This document shows, piece after piece, positions 8,666 to 15,924 of a stretch of 64,000 nt of DNA (its first letter is position 1; each line of letters begins with the position of its first letter). Source of the stretch: Bog-756 sp963737625. Lineage in GTDB: Bacteria > Actinomycetota > Acidimicrobiia > Acidimicrobiales > RAAP-2. The translations under genes were made by a program, and so were the position numbers. The notes below the pieces were generated by a model that was not told where the DNA came from, ran no database searches, and saw only the letters and a program-made list of their open reading frames with translations. Location: assembly GCA_963737625.1 (NCBI GenBank), contig CAVTTK010000002.1:2081383-2145382 (forward strand). The letters are read 5' to 3'.

Positions 8666-9057
8666 CTTCCTGATCACCAGGACAGACGCTGAGATATCCG
8701 TGTCCGGATCAGCGACCAAGGAACCGGCGGCAGCAACAGGGCATCGCAGCCCCACCACAGCTGAGGTCGGAAGTTCGAATCCTGGGTGGCACTGTCTGGC
8801 CCTGTAGAGGGATAGGTGGCATGGGGCCGCTAGACACAGTCGCCCGAGGTGGATGAGGTTCAAATCGTGCCGCCGACACTGTCCGACAACCTCTGGGGAG
8901 AGAGGGAGAACCGGACGCGGGCGACCCCAAAACCGCCGCGCAGGGAGCGGGGCAGGCCCGGGACCAGGGGCGGAGCTGACACGCGAAACGGGCGGCCAGG
9001 CCCACCCGAACGGGGAGGGGAGGGCGGCGGGGAGGGGGGCTTGCGGTGTTCTCCACG
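8666..9057. other. Gene-free stretch between toxin-antitoxin operon and PH-like gene
   Basis: About 390 bases, very G-rich after 8880. Two T-loop-like words (gttcgaatc at 8773 and gttcaaatc near 8860) hint at tRNA remnants, but no cloverleaf can be folded. No coding sequence is supported. Confidence 0.4.
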
Positions 9058-9657
9058 TCAAGATTCAAAAAGGGCGTCCTCGGTGCCATTCACGCCATCT
9101 GAGACGTGACACGTCCAGTCGTTTCCGTCCCACCAGCGAAGCTTGTGTCGGCCAGTTGGATCGCCCATCCAGCTTTCAGGTGCGTTCTCGGTTCTCAGTA
9201 CCACTGAGGAGCGCCTCGTTACGTAATCGCTCACGGTGAGAAGATTTGGCTTCATCTGACCAAGGCTCTCTAGCAGTGCCCTCAAGTCGTTATGTTCGAA
9301 CACCACGGATTGAAGTCTCATTATCTTGTCGTCCGACTCAGTAACGATTGCTACCGAGAGCACCTTCTTTGCGAAGCCCATGACCCTACGTGTCGCCCAC
9401 TCCATCGCAACGATGTCGTCGAGCGCAAGAGAGACCACCAGTTGGTCAGTCTTGAGCCCCAATCCTTTGCTGCACTGATAGAGCACTAAGCGCTTGTCGG
9501 TAAGGACAAGAATGAAATGAGGCTGGGGAGAGACTTGAGTCGATACTCGAGCTTCGGCGATCTGTCTTTCTCCTGGACGCCGGTGAACATCGTCCATCAC
9601 TATCGGTTTCTCCAATTGTTCGACTGCGCTATAACTTTCGGGCCGGTACTTCTCCAT
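9058..9657 (-). CDS. Short PH-like protein with C-terminal DUF2510 motif
   Basis: A 199-residue soluble protein. The first ~130 residues contain FILVLTDKRLVLYQ and a beta-rich pattern like bacterial PH-domain proteins that often begin with a statement of a 'ligand' strand. The end holds DPTGRHKLRWWDGNDWT, the DUF2510 signature (W-W-D-G-x-x-W-T) found near membrane segments of actinobacterial proteins. No membrane helix is visible here. The ATG start at 9657 has only a weak upstream gagag. Function unknown; a membrane-surface or signalling role is possible. Confidence 0.7.
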   Translation of the reverse strand: MEKYRPESYSAVEQLEKPIVMDDVHRRPGERQIAEARVSTQVSPQPHFILVLTDKRLVLYQCSKGLGLKTDQLVVSLALDDIVAMEWATRRVMGFAKKVLSVAIVTESDDKIMRLQSVVFEHNDLRALLESLGQMKPNLLTVSDYVTRRSSVVLRTENAPESWMGDPTGRHKLRWWDGNDWTCHVSDGVNGTEDALFES

Positions 9658-10027
9658 TGCAAGGCTCTCTCAAGGAGCAGGGCTGGGAGCGACTTCCATC
9701 AGTCACGATCTACCGGTCCTCAGTCGGCGTCGTTGTGATGGTCGTGGCGTGTCGTGGTGAAAGGGTATCGCCGGGAGGACGTTTCGATGATCTCTATCAC
9801 CTACCCCCTTCGCGAGATCACAAGGGAGAGGGGGCCTGGCGGCCCCCGTGGAACGGAACCGCCGCGCGACGGGCCCGGGGAAGCGGCAAGCCAGTCGGCG
9901 AGGCACCGAAGGAGGTGCACCGGAAACGGGGGGCAAGAGCGGCAGGGGGGTGCTACCTGGCACAGGGGACACAGATATGGGGTATCCCCCAACGGCACAT
10001 CGGGGACGGTCGTCATGAGTTGAACCA
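9658..10027. other. Gene-free GC-rich stretch with a strong hairpin
   Basis: No coding sequence is supported. At 9830-9847, GGGGGCC-TGGC-GGCCCCC forms a perfect 7-bp stem with a 4-base loop, without a T-tract. Confidence 0.45.
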
Positions 10028-10705
10028 TCAGCTCGGAGCCGTCATCTTGATCGAACCACCGAGCTGTTTTAGAAGGGCGAGGTTCGCAGTTGTGTGGCCA
10101 TGTGCGCTGATGATGTATTGAGTCCCACTGATCTGCCATTCGAGCGCAAGGTGCCCGACGTAAGCACCCTCTCCATGTTGCGCTTCCCGTTCGACACGCA
10201 GGCTGTCGTTTGGGCAAACGTACTCCTTCGTCATCCAGGTTCCGACCTTCACTGTTCCGAGGAAAGTTCCGCCGATGCACGGTTTCGGAGGGCTATCGGC
10301 AGTTGGACGAGCCTCAACGGTCACATGACCATTTGGCTTTCCATCAACGCCGACGTAGCCAGGAGGCACGACAAAGCCGGTGAACTCAAGGAAGAAGACC
10401 GAATACGGAGGGGAACCCTCAAGACCCACACACGGAACGGAGGTGGCAGCCCCCACAGAATGAGGGCACGACATCCCCTGACCAGAGAGCGAAGGCACGA
10501 TCTGGGGACAAGGGACGTGATAGCCGAGCCGGTGGGCCGCACCGGCGCATTCAGATTCCAGCACATCGGGAGCGGCGACCAGTGCGGGCACTGGAGATGA
10601 CGCTTGAAGGGCTGATGCCTTCGGCCTGCCTGCAGGTGAGCGCATGGTCGAGCAAGCAGACACCGTCAGGATGACCATGAAGACAGACACGCACTGCTTC
10701 GCCAA
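10028..10705 (-). CDS. Lipoprotein of unknown function
   Basis: The product carries a lipoprotein signal ending in the lipobox TVSAC, preceded by a hydrophobic run (CVSVFMVILTVSAC). The chosen TTG start at 10705 follows ggagcca and gives a short, normal signal. In-frame GTG starts at 10747 and 10795 are possible, but the latter lies inside a hairpin. The mature part has several Cys pairs (CAGAAHRLGYHVPC, MSCPHS, VPCVG), a Gly/Pro-rich beta section and a C-terminal IISAHGHTTANLALL. I do not recognise a family. It would be anchored to the outer face of the membrane. About 225 residues with this start. Confidence 0.65.
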   Translation of the reverse strand: MAKQCVSVFMVILTVSACSTMRSPAGRPKASALQASSPVPALVAAPDVLESECAGAAHRLGYHVPCPQIVPSLSGQGMSCPHSVGAATSVPCVGLEGSPPYSVFFLEFTGFVVPPGYVGVDGKPNGHVTVEARPTADSPPKPCIGGTFLGTVKVGTWMTKEYVCPNDSLRVEREAQHGEGAYVGHLALEWQISGTQYIISAHGHTTANLALLKQLGGSIKMTAPS

Positions 10706-10781
10706 TGGCTCCTGTCTCAGACTCCAGCTCTTGCACGTCTGAATCACTGGCGTGAGCCTACCTACCAAAGTACCCCCTGCC

Positions 10782-10811
10782 CTGCCCCAGACCACCGGAT
10801 CGGTGGGGCAG
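10782..10811. terminator. Strong hairpin between lipoprotein start region and HIT gene end
   Basis: An outer stem CTGCC/GGCAG and an inner stem CCACCG-GAT-CGGTGG form one extended hairpin just past the stop of the HIT gene. It belongs to the same CCGG-core family as the hairpins at 11827 and 12402. Confidence 0.6.
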
Positions 10812-10816
10812 CCCGC

Positions 10817-11266
10817 TCAGTCAACGAACAGCAACCTCGCCCTGGCGGCGGCCACCTCGATTTCCTTGGCGTCGGGCATCACGCCCGCAGTGAACATCTC
10901 GACTTGCAGCTTCGGTCCACGTACCCCGAACGCCGTCATCTGCGCCATGGTCACAGGTTGGACCACGTAGTGGATATGCACTGGCTCACCTCCGGCGTGC
11001 GACCAGAGGCAGTTGTAGACCTGATCAGCGTTGACGAGTTGGCCTGCCACCGCAGAAGCCCGATGGAGAAGTGGTCCGAGTTCCACGGCTTCGTCCATCG
11101 TGAGATCAGCCACCGCAGTGACGTGGCGCTCTGGCTTCACGATCAGGGTCCCAATGCCTAGTGGTCCAATGCAGTGCTCGACAAGCCAGTGGCGAGATCG
11201 GTGGATCAGGCCGCCCGGAAGCTCCCGCTCGCCACGTGACAGTTCGCAGGCGATGCATTCGATCAC
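10817..11266 (-). CDS. HIT-family protein with incomplete histidine triad
   Basis: The product (149 residues from the GTG at 11266) has the HIT layout: an ECIACELSRGERELPGG N-terminus with a CxxC pair, CIGPLGIGTLIVKPERHV, and a C-terminal triad site reading EPVHIHYVVQP. HIT enzymes normally have H-x-H-x-H; here the third position is Val, with Gln two residues on, closer to the GalT-type H-x-H-x-Q spacing but not identical. Nucleotide hydrolase or transferase activity is therefore uncertain. The start upstream of 11266 is excluded because it would cross the divergent Nudix gene. The two genes are divergent and may share a nucleotide-cleaning role. Confidence 0.7.
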   Translation of the reverse strand: MIECIACELSRGERELPGGLIHRSRHWLVEHCIGPLGIGTLIVKPERHVTAVADLTMDEAVELGPLLHRASAVAGQLVNADQVYNCLWSHAGGEPVHIHYVVQPVTMAQMTAFGVRGPKLQVEMFTAGVMPDAKEIEVAAARARLLFVD

Positions 11267-11356
11267 CTCGACAGTGTTGCACCGGCAACTGACTGCCGGG
11301 GTGCCACTGATCGCCGGGAAGGAGCGGCTGGGCCTGATCCTCGGAGCTATCTTGGG

Positions 11357-11821
11357 ATGGTGATTTCCCCTCACGTTCGCCACCTTCGAGACAGGGTGGG
11401 CCATGATCTCCTCTTACTCCCCTCGACGACGGTCCTGCCGCGAGATGGCTCCGGACGCATTCTCCTCGTCCGCCTGATCGACTCTGGGAACTGGGCCACC
11501 ATCGGTGGTGCGGTTGAACCCGATGAAAGCCCAAGTGACGGTGCCGTTCGGGAGGCCAAAGAGGAGGCTGGCGTCACGGTCGAGTTGGGCAACGTCCTCG
11601 GCGTCTTCGGTGGAGCCGAGTACCGCGTGACCTATCCGAACGGCGACGAGACGGCTTACGTCGTGACAGCCTTCGATGCGACGGTGGTGGGGGGAACCCC
11701 TCGACCAGATGGAGACGAGACCTTCGAGGTGGGTTGGTTTCTGCCCGAGGAGTTGCCCGTCGCTGAGATGGGCGGGCTTACAAAGGCTCTATTTCGGGAC
11801 CTCGGACTGTCAAAGCCTTGA
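11357..11821 (+). CDS. Nudix hydrolase
   Basis: A 154-residue enzyme that should hydrolyse a nucleoside diphosphate linked to another group. The full Nudix box is present at residues 51-73: G51, E57, R65-E66, E69-E70 and G72 all fit GX5EX7REUXEEXGU. The preceding LLVRLIDSGNWATIGG and following strands match the fold. The end (FLPEELPVAEMGG) is typical. An ATG at 11357 opens the frame. It is divergent from the HIT gene with 90 bases between. Substrate unknown. Confidence 0.9.
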   Translation: MVISPHVRHLRDRVGHDLLLLPSTTVLPRDGSGRILLVRLIDSGNWATIGGAVEPDESPSDGAVREAKEEAGVTVELGNVLGVFGGAEYRVTYPNGDETAYVVTAFDATVVGGTPRPDGDETFEVGWFLPEELPVAEMGGLTKALFRDLGLSKP

Positions 11822-11826
11822 CGCCC

Positions 11827-11854
11827 TGCCCCCGAACGCCGGTCGGGTGGGGCA
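11827..11854. terminator. GC-rich hairpin after Nudix gene
   Basis: TGCCCC pairs with GGGGCA around cgaacgccggtcgggt, starting six bases beyond the stop codon. It has the shared CCGG core of this repeat family. Confidence 0.55.
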
Positions 11855-11901
11855 TACCGGCACTTCTGCCACACGCTGGCTAGGCCCTTAGGATTGGGGA
11901 A

Positions 11902-12375
11902 GTGACGAATCCCGATGAGTTTCAGAGGCCAGCTCAGATGCCGATTGCCCGCTTCCTGGGCGTCCTTCCTGTCACGAGCCCGGATCGTGCGCTGCCTTTT
12001 GGTGGGAGGGTGCAGATACTCGGCATCGAGCGATACGACACTCGTTGCGCAGTGACCTGGCGGTTAGCTCCGATTCCTGACCCTGTGGAGGAGAACAAGC
12101 TTGCGATGGCCGATCTTGATCAGAGAACGAGAGGTCGATCAGAGGGTGAACGGCAAGTTCTGCGAAGGGAGCTGGCGCGTCGCCTAGTGAGCCCCGGTGC
12201 CGAATGCACGTTGTCCGATGATGTCGGCACTACGTACCAGTTCTGTGGTGGAGGTAGTAGTGGAGGCGGCCAAGAGAAAATCGGGCGAAGCGACTTCATC
12301 CCGGCGATACCACAGTCAGCAACAGCCCTCACTGTTCACTGGAACGATCTTGAGTTCCAGGTTTCCCTCACCTGA
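11902..12375 (+). CDS. Hypothetical protein
   Basis: A 157-residue soluble product from a GTG start with ggggaa just upstream. It reads as a beta-rich N-terminal part (FGGRVQILGIERYDTRCAVT), a charged helix (ADLDQRTRGRSEGERQVLRR) and a Gly/Ser patch (CGGGSSGGGQEK) before a last strand pair. This resembles small actinobacterial proteins with a cold-shock-like or immunoglobulin-like beta fold, but I cannot name a family. Hairpins lie on both sides, so it is probably a single-gene unit. Confidence 0.6.
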   Translation: MTNPDEFQRPAQMPIARFLGVLPVTSPDRALPFGGRVQILGIERYDTRCAVTWRLAPIPDPVEENKLAMADLDQRTRGRSEGERQVLRRELARRLVSPGAECTLSDDVGTTYQFCGGGSSGGGQEKIGRSDFIPAIPQSATALTVHWNDLEFQVSLT

Positions 12376-12401
12376 ACCACTGGCTGAGCACTGTCCCGAA
12401 A

Positions 12402-12414
12402 CACCGGATCGGTG
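12402..12414. terminator. Hairpin CACCG-GAT-CGGTG after hypothetical gene
   Basis: A perfect 5-bp stem with loop GAT, 27 bases past the stop of the hypothetical gene and with the same inner stem as the hairpin at 10782-10811. Confidence 0.5.
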
Positions 12415-12442
12415 GGGGCCGAATCGCATTTAGTCTTGGGCC

Positions 12443-12865
12443 GTGGTGGATGATCCGGACCCATGGGCGGAGTCGTACATACGTCAGGCAGCCCTAGCCC
12501 CCCATCTCAACCGTGACGAAGCTCTGGTACTCCTGCGAAAGGTGGCCCAAGGCAACGACGAGGCGAGGTCGGACCTCATGACAGCGGGCAGGCGGATAGT
12601 GGTCTCCAACGCTCGGCGCTACGTTCCATCACATGGCGATCTAGCGTCGGTGCTTCGTTTTGGTGAGCAGGGCCTTCGTACGGCGATTGACCGATTTGAT
12701 GAAACTAAAGGGTTTGCCTTTCAGACCTATGCCACCTGGTGGATTCAACAGACCATTACCCGAGGTGCTCCTGGCAATCTGGGAGGGGTGCGAGAGCCAG
12801 TACCACCGCAACCACAATCTCCCTCCGGCACTGTCCATCTTGATGTTCCCGGTACTGCTAGCTGA
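12443..12865 (+). CDS. Sigma-70-like protein ending after region 2
   Basis: A 140-residue product from a GTG start. DEALVLLRKVAQGNDEARSD matches the end of sigma-70 region 1.2. GRRIVVSNARRYVPSHGDL and FGEQGLRTAIDRFDETKGFA match region 2 (core RNA polymerase binding), and FQTYATWWIQQTITRG matches regions 2.3-2.4 (-10 recognition). The protein then ends in a short Pro-rich tail and has no region 3 or 4. It could be a truncated sigma gene, or a stand-alone region-2 protein that competes for core polymerase. No region 4 follows downstream. Confidence 0.75.
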   Translation: MVDDPDPWAESYIRQAALAPHLNRDEALVLLRKVAQGNDEARSDLMTAGRRIVVSNARRYVPSHGDLASVLRFGEQGLRTAIDRFDETKGFAFQTYATWWIQQTITRGAPGNLGGVREPVPPQPQSPSGTVHLDVPGTAS

Positions 12866-12931
12866 ACGTCCCCTATCGCCGGCTGAAGGTCGCGTCATCT
12901 GCATGGGGACGCAGAAGCTGATAGCGGTTAG

Positions 12932-13720
12932 CTAAAAGCCGTCGTAGCCCACGTTTGTGGATGGCACCCCACCGAGCAGCGCATTCAGCGGGCTGGAGAG
13001 GGTGACAGTCATTTCCGGGAAGCAATTGCTCGTAGGTATACCAATCGGACAGCCACCGGGATGGACGTTCTCGGTGGAGAATGAGATCACCGCGTTGGTC
13101 TGACCGGGAGCGAACGTGACGGTGCCCGAGTTCGGGTTGAATGCGGCGGCGTCCCCGATGAAATATGTGTCATAGGTCCCGCCACTCGTACCGTTGGAGG
13201 TCGCAAAGCCAACCTGTACTGTCCTCGATGAGGGCTGACTCAGCTCAACGGGCACGGCAATCGTCCCAGAGAAAAGCTCAGCAGCGGAATCAAACGACAC
13301 AGTCTGAATCGGCGTGACTTGGACTCGTGTCGAGGGGTGGCCGTTGCCCTCGGTGTTGGATGCTCGCACGTGGATCTCATAACGCTGTCCATTGGTGAGT
13401 GGGCTGACCGTACACATGGTGGCGCCGATGGTGGTACAGGTCTGACCACCGTGCGAGGCGGTTACCGTGTAGCCGGTGATGGGGGAACCGCCGTCAGAAA
13501 TCGGTGCCGACCACGACACCGCTGCGCCCCCACTGAGGGCGGTTGCCGTCACCGCTGTGGGAGCTCCGGGCTTCTTGATTCTGGGGGCATGAGCGCCCGC
13601 AGGCACGCTAACCACAACCGTCAGGACGGTTACCGCAAGCACCCCCGGTGCCAACAGCCTAAGGACGTTGCGCCCCACTGGCATGAGGCGACGATCTGTC
13701 TCATCCAGAAGTGGGCTCAT
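12932..13720 (-). CDS. Secreted fibronectin type III / Calx-beta-like protein
   Basis: A 262-residue exported protein. The ATG at 13720 is preceded by ggaggggtac. The signal is LRLLAPGVLAVTVLTVVVSV with an AGAHA cleavage site. Next comes one fibronectin type III domain (PGAPTAVTATALSGGAAVSW through GYTVTASHGG and YEIHVRASNTEG). The rest (VSFDSAAELFSGTIAVPVEL, GTVTFAPGQTNAVISFST) resembles a Calx-beta domain. Such proteins act in cell-surface binding. It stands alone on this strand. Confidence 0.8.
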   Translation of the reverse strand: MSPLLDETDRRLMPVGRNVLRLLAPGVLAVTVLTVVVSVPAGAHAPRIKKPGAPTAVTATALSGGAAVSWSAPISDGGSPITGYTVTASHGGQTCTTIGATMCTVSPLTNGQRYEIHVRASNTEGNGHPSTRVQVTPIQTVSFDSAAELFSGTIAVPVELSQPSSRTVQVGFATSNGTSGGTYDTYFIGDAAAFNPNSGTVTFAPGQTNAVISFSTENVHPGGCPIGIPTSNCFPEMTVTLSSPLNALLGGVPSTNVGYDGF

Positions 13721-13814
13721 GTACCCCTCCTTCATTTGGGTGGGGCTTAGAACCGCGGTGGCGGTCAATGGCAGCCTTAGCTGGGATCCCCAACCACGTT
13801 CTCGAGGGGCGCCA

Positions 13815-13890
13815 CCCGCCCCCGAACGCCGGCTGAGCGGCGGTTGTTGACCGTGGCTGATCGGCACATCCGGGCGTGTGGAAAACTAGT
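13815..13890. repeat. Dispersed intergenic repeat copy with TGTGGAAAA word
   Basis: The order ccgcccccgaacgccggc, ggcggttgttgaccgtggct, gatcggcacatccgggcg, tgtggaaaac matches, word for word with changes, the stretch at 17583-17655. Both copies end in a DnaA-box-like word. Confidence 0.45.
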
Positions 13891-13894
13891 TGTG

Positions 13895-14215
13895 ATGGAA
13901 CGAGACATCCTCGACTACTACAACGAAGGCCGTGAGCAAGACAGACTCGTCTCCTTTGGTCGGCTCGAGTTTCTGCGCACCCAAGAACTCCTTGACCGGC
14001 ATCTGCCCCCTCCTCCTGCATCAATCTTGGACATCGGTGGTGGAGCTGGGATTCATGCCTTGCCACTCCAAGAGCGGGGATACAAGGTCACACTGATCGA
14101 TCCAGTCGAGCTCCACATCCAGCAAGCGATGGAATCCGGCGTGGTTGATGCTTCCGTTGGGAACGCCCGGCACCTTCAGCTTGAGGACGATGCTGCTGAC
14201 GTGGCATTACTGCTA
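13895..14215 (+). pseudogene. Class I SAM methyltransferase, 5' part, cut by IS630-like insertion
   Basis: From the ATG at 13895 the product has the methyltransferase glycine-rich loop ILDIGGGAGIHALPLQ and the acidic motif II (VTLIDPVELH). The reading frame breaks at 14214 at a TA where the insertion element begins. Deleting the element and one TA gives LLLGPLYHLTDENDRV, the normal motif of this family, from 15397 on. The gene was therefore whole before insertion. Confidence 0.85.
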
Positions 14216-15304
14216 GTGACCCGAGTCAGAGATCCGCTGACAGTAAGCAGCCAGGGTGTCGAGGATCTCATCGGCCGTCTTGTGCCAGACGAATGGTTTC
14301 GGTTCGTCGTTCCAGTTGTCCACCCATGCGGTGATGGCTGACTCGAGCTCTTTAGTTGAGCGATGGGTGCCACGTCGGAGCCACTTGTTGGTCAGCTCGG
14401 CAAACCAGCGCTCGATGAGGTTGAGCCACGAGCTGTAGGTGGGAGTGAAATGCAGATGGAAGCGTGGGTGGCGGATGAGCCATTTCTGGATCTCGGGCGT
14501 CTTATGGGTCGCATAGTTGTCGACGACGAGGTGTACGTCGAGATCCTCGGGAACGTTCCGATTGATCAGGTTCAGAAAGGACCGGAACTCGACAGCCCGG
14601 TGCTTGTCGGTCATGTTGGCGATGACCTTCCCGGAGGCGACGTCCAGTGCTGCGAAGAGGTTGGTGGTTCCGTGTCGGACATAGTCGTGGGTCTGACGCT
14701 CCGGCAGTCCTGGGCGAAGCGGAAGCACCGGTGCTGTCCGATCGAGTGCTTGGATCGAAGTCTTCTCGTCCACGCAGAGCACGAGCGCTCCTTCGGGTGG
14801 ATTGACGTAAAGCCCCACAACATCACGGACTTTCTCCACGAACTGGGGATCAGGCGAGAGCTTGAAGGACTCGACCAGATGAGGCTTGAGTCCGAACGCC
14901 CGCCAGATCCGACTGATGGCCGACTGGCTCATGCCCGTTTCCTGGGCCATCGAACGCGTCGACCAGTGGGTGGCGTTCTTCGGCGTCTCCTCCAGCGTCT
15001 TCACGATGACCGCCTCGACCGCGTCATCACCGATCTGGCGAGGGGCGCCCGGGCGGGGGTCGTCGTTGAGGCCATCGAGTCGATGCGCCATGAACCGATT
15101 CCGCCACTTGCCCACGGTGTGACGGCTGACGCCAAGTCGAGCCCCAACGTCGACGTTGTTGCCCCCTTCGGCACAAGCCAGAACGATGCGACATCGAGAG
15201 GCCAGAGCTTGCGCACTCTTTGGGCGACGCGCCCAACGTTCGAGGGTCTGGCGCTCCTCGTCGCTCAGTACAAGCCCGATTGGTTGCTTTCTCTGCGGTC
15301 CCAT
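14213..15304 (-). CDS. IS630-family transposase
   Basis: A 363-residue DDE transposase. N-terminal helix-turn-helix segments (GVSRHTVGKWRNRF and MSQSAISRIWRAFG) precede the catalytic core. The DDE residues are seen in LCVDEKTS, LVVDNYATHK and NLIERWFAELT. The ATG is at 15304, inside the element. The frame runs through the whole left inverted repeat, and its TAG stop (14215-14213) uses the flanking TA, so the stop codon is completed by the target site. It appears intact and possibly active. Confidence 0.93.
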   Translation of the reverse strand: MGPQRKQPIGLVLSDEERQTLERWARRPKSAQALASRCRIVLACAEGGNNVDVGARLGVSRHTVGKWRNRFMAHRLDGLNDDPRPGAPRQIGDDAVEAVIVKTLEETPKNATHWSTRSMAQETGMSQSAISRIWRAFGLKPHLVESFKLSPDPQFVEKVRDVVGLYVNPPEGALVLCVDEKTSIQALDRTAPVLPLRPGLPERQTHDYVRHGTTNLFAALDVASGKVIANMTDKHRAVEFRSFLNLINRNVPEDLDVHLVVDNYATHKTPEIQKWLIRHPRFHLHFTPTYSSWLNLIERWFAELTNKWLRRGTHRSTKELESAITAWVDNWNDEPKPFVWHKTADEILDTLAAYCQRISDSGH

Positions 15305-15394
15305 CGATGTCTCCCATCGTCGTCGATAACGATGGGAACGCGGGCGCCGGGTGGGAAATTCCTAAACTGGACAAGTATTTATGACTCGGGTCAC
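14216..15394 (-). mobile_element. IS630-family insertion sequence
   Basis: The 1,179-bp element has 13-bp terminal inverted repeats GTGACCCGAGTCA (14216-14228 and 15382-15394). It is flanked by TA on both sides (14214-14215 and 15395-15396), the target duplication expected of IS630/Tc1-type elements. It holds one transposase gene on the minus strand. Confidence 0.9.
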
Positions 15395-15924
15395 TAGGTC
15401 CGCTTTACCACCTCACGGACGAGAACGATCGGGTCGGGGCTCGACTGTGCTGCGCAAGCTCGAAGCCCTCTAGTCACCGGAGCAGAACTCGGCATGTTGG
15501 CCGAGACCTACCCCGAGACCCCGGAGATGATGACCGGTTGAGGGCAAGCCGGCTACGGGTCACCCTCCCTCAATAGCCAGGCGCCAATCGCACGGACCGT
15601 TCGCCAAAGGCAATAGCTGCCATCACCAGTCGAAGCAGAGTGGAGTTGACCCGGTTCCCCGGCCGACCTCAGCCTGGCGCCGACCTTCGACAGCAACCGC
15701 AGCGATGACCAATCGGGCTTTCGACACGTCCGATCATCAAGGATCTCCTGTTTCCTATGTCCCGAGAGATCCGTTTCCTAAATTAAGTCGTGAGGGAGCA
15801 CACTGCCTTGGGCACTTTCTGACCTCGCGAGAGGATAGGTGATAGGGGCGTCAGAAACGTCTGCTACTCACAGTTCTAAGCTATTCTGCGGATTCTGAAT
15901 CAGGACTTCGGCGGGAGGATCGCT
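15395..15924. other. Methyltransferase 3' remnant and gene-free stretch
   Basis: The first ~45 bases (15397-15441) continue the interrupted methyltransferase (GPLYHLTDENDRV), after which the frame decays. The rest, to 15924, holds no supported gene. AT-richer sequence at 15770-15900 may hold the promoter of the secreted protein at 15925. Confidence 0.5.

Noticed and set aside
8700..8870. tRNA-like T-loop words gttcgaatc and gttcaaatc
   Set aside because: The five bases on each side do not pair and no acceptor or anticodon stem can be drawn, so no tRNA gene is supported.
14363..15397. Plus-strand open frame across the IS630 transposase
   Set aside because: The minus strand has the full DDE transposase; this is its antisense.
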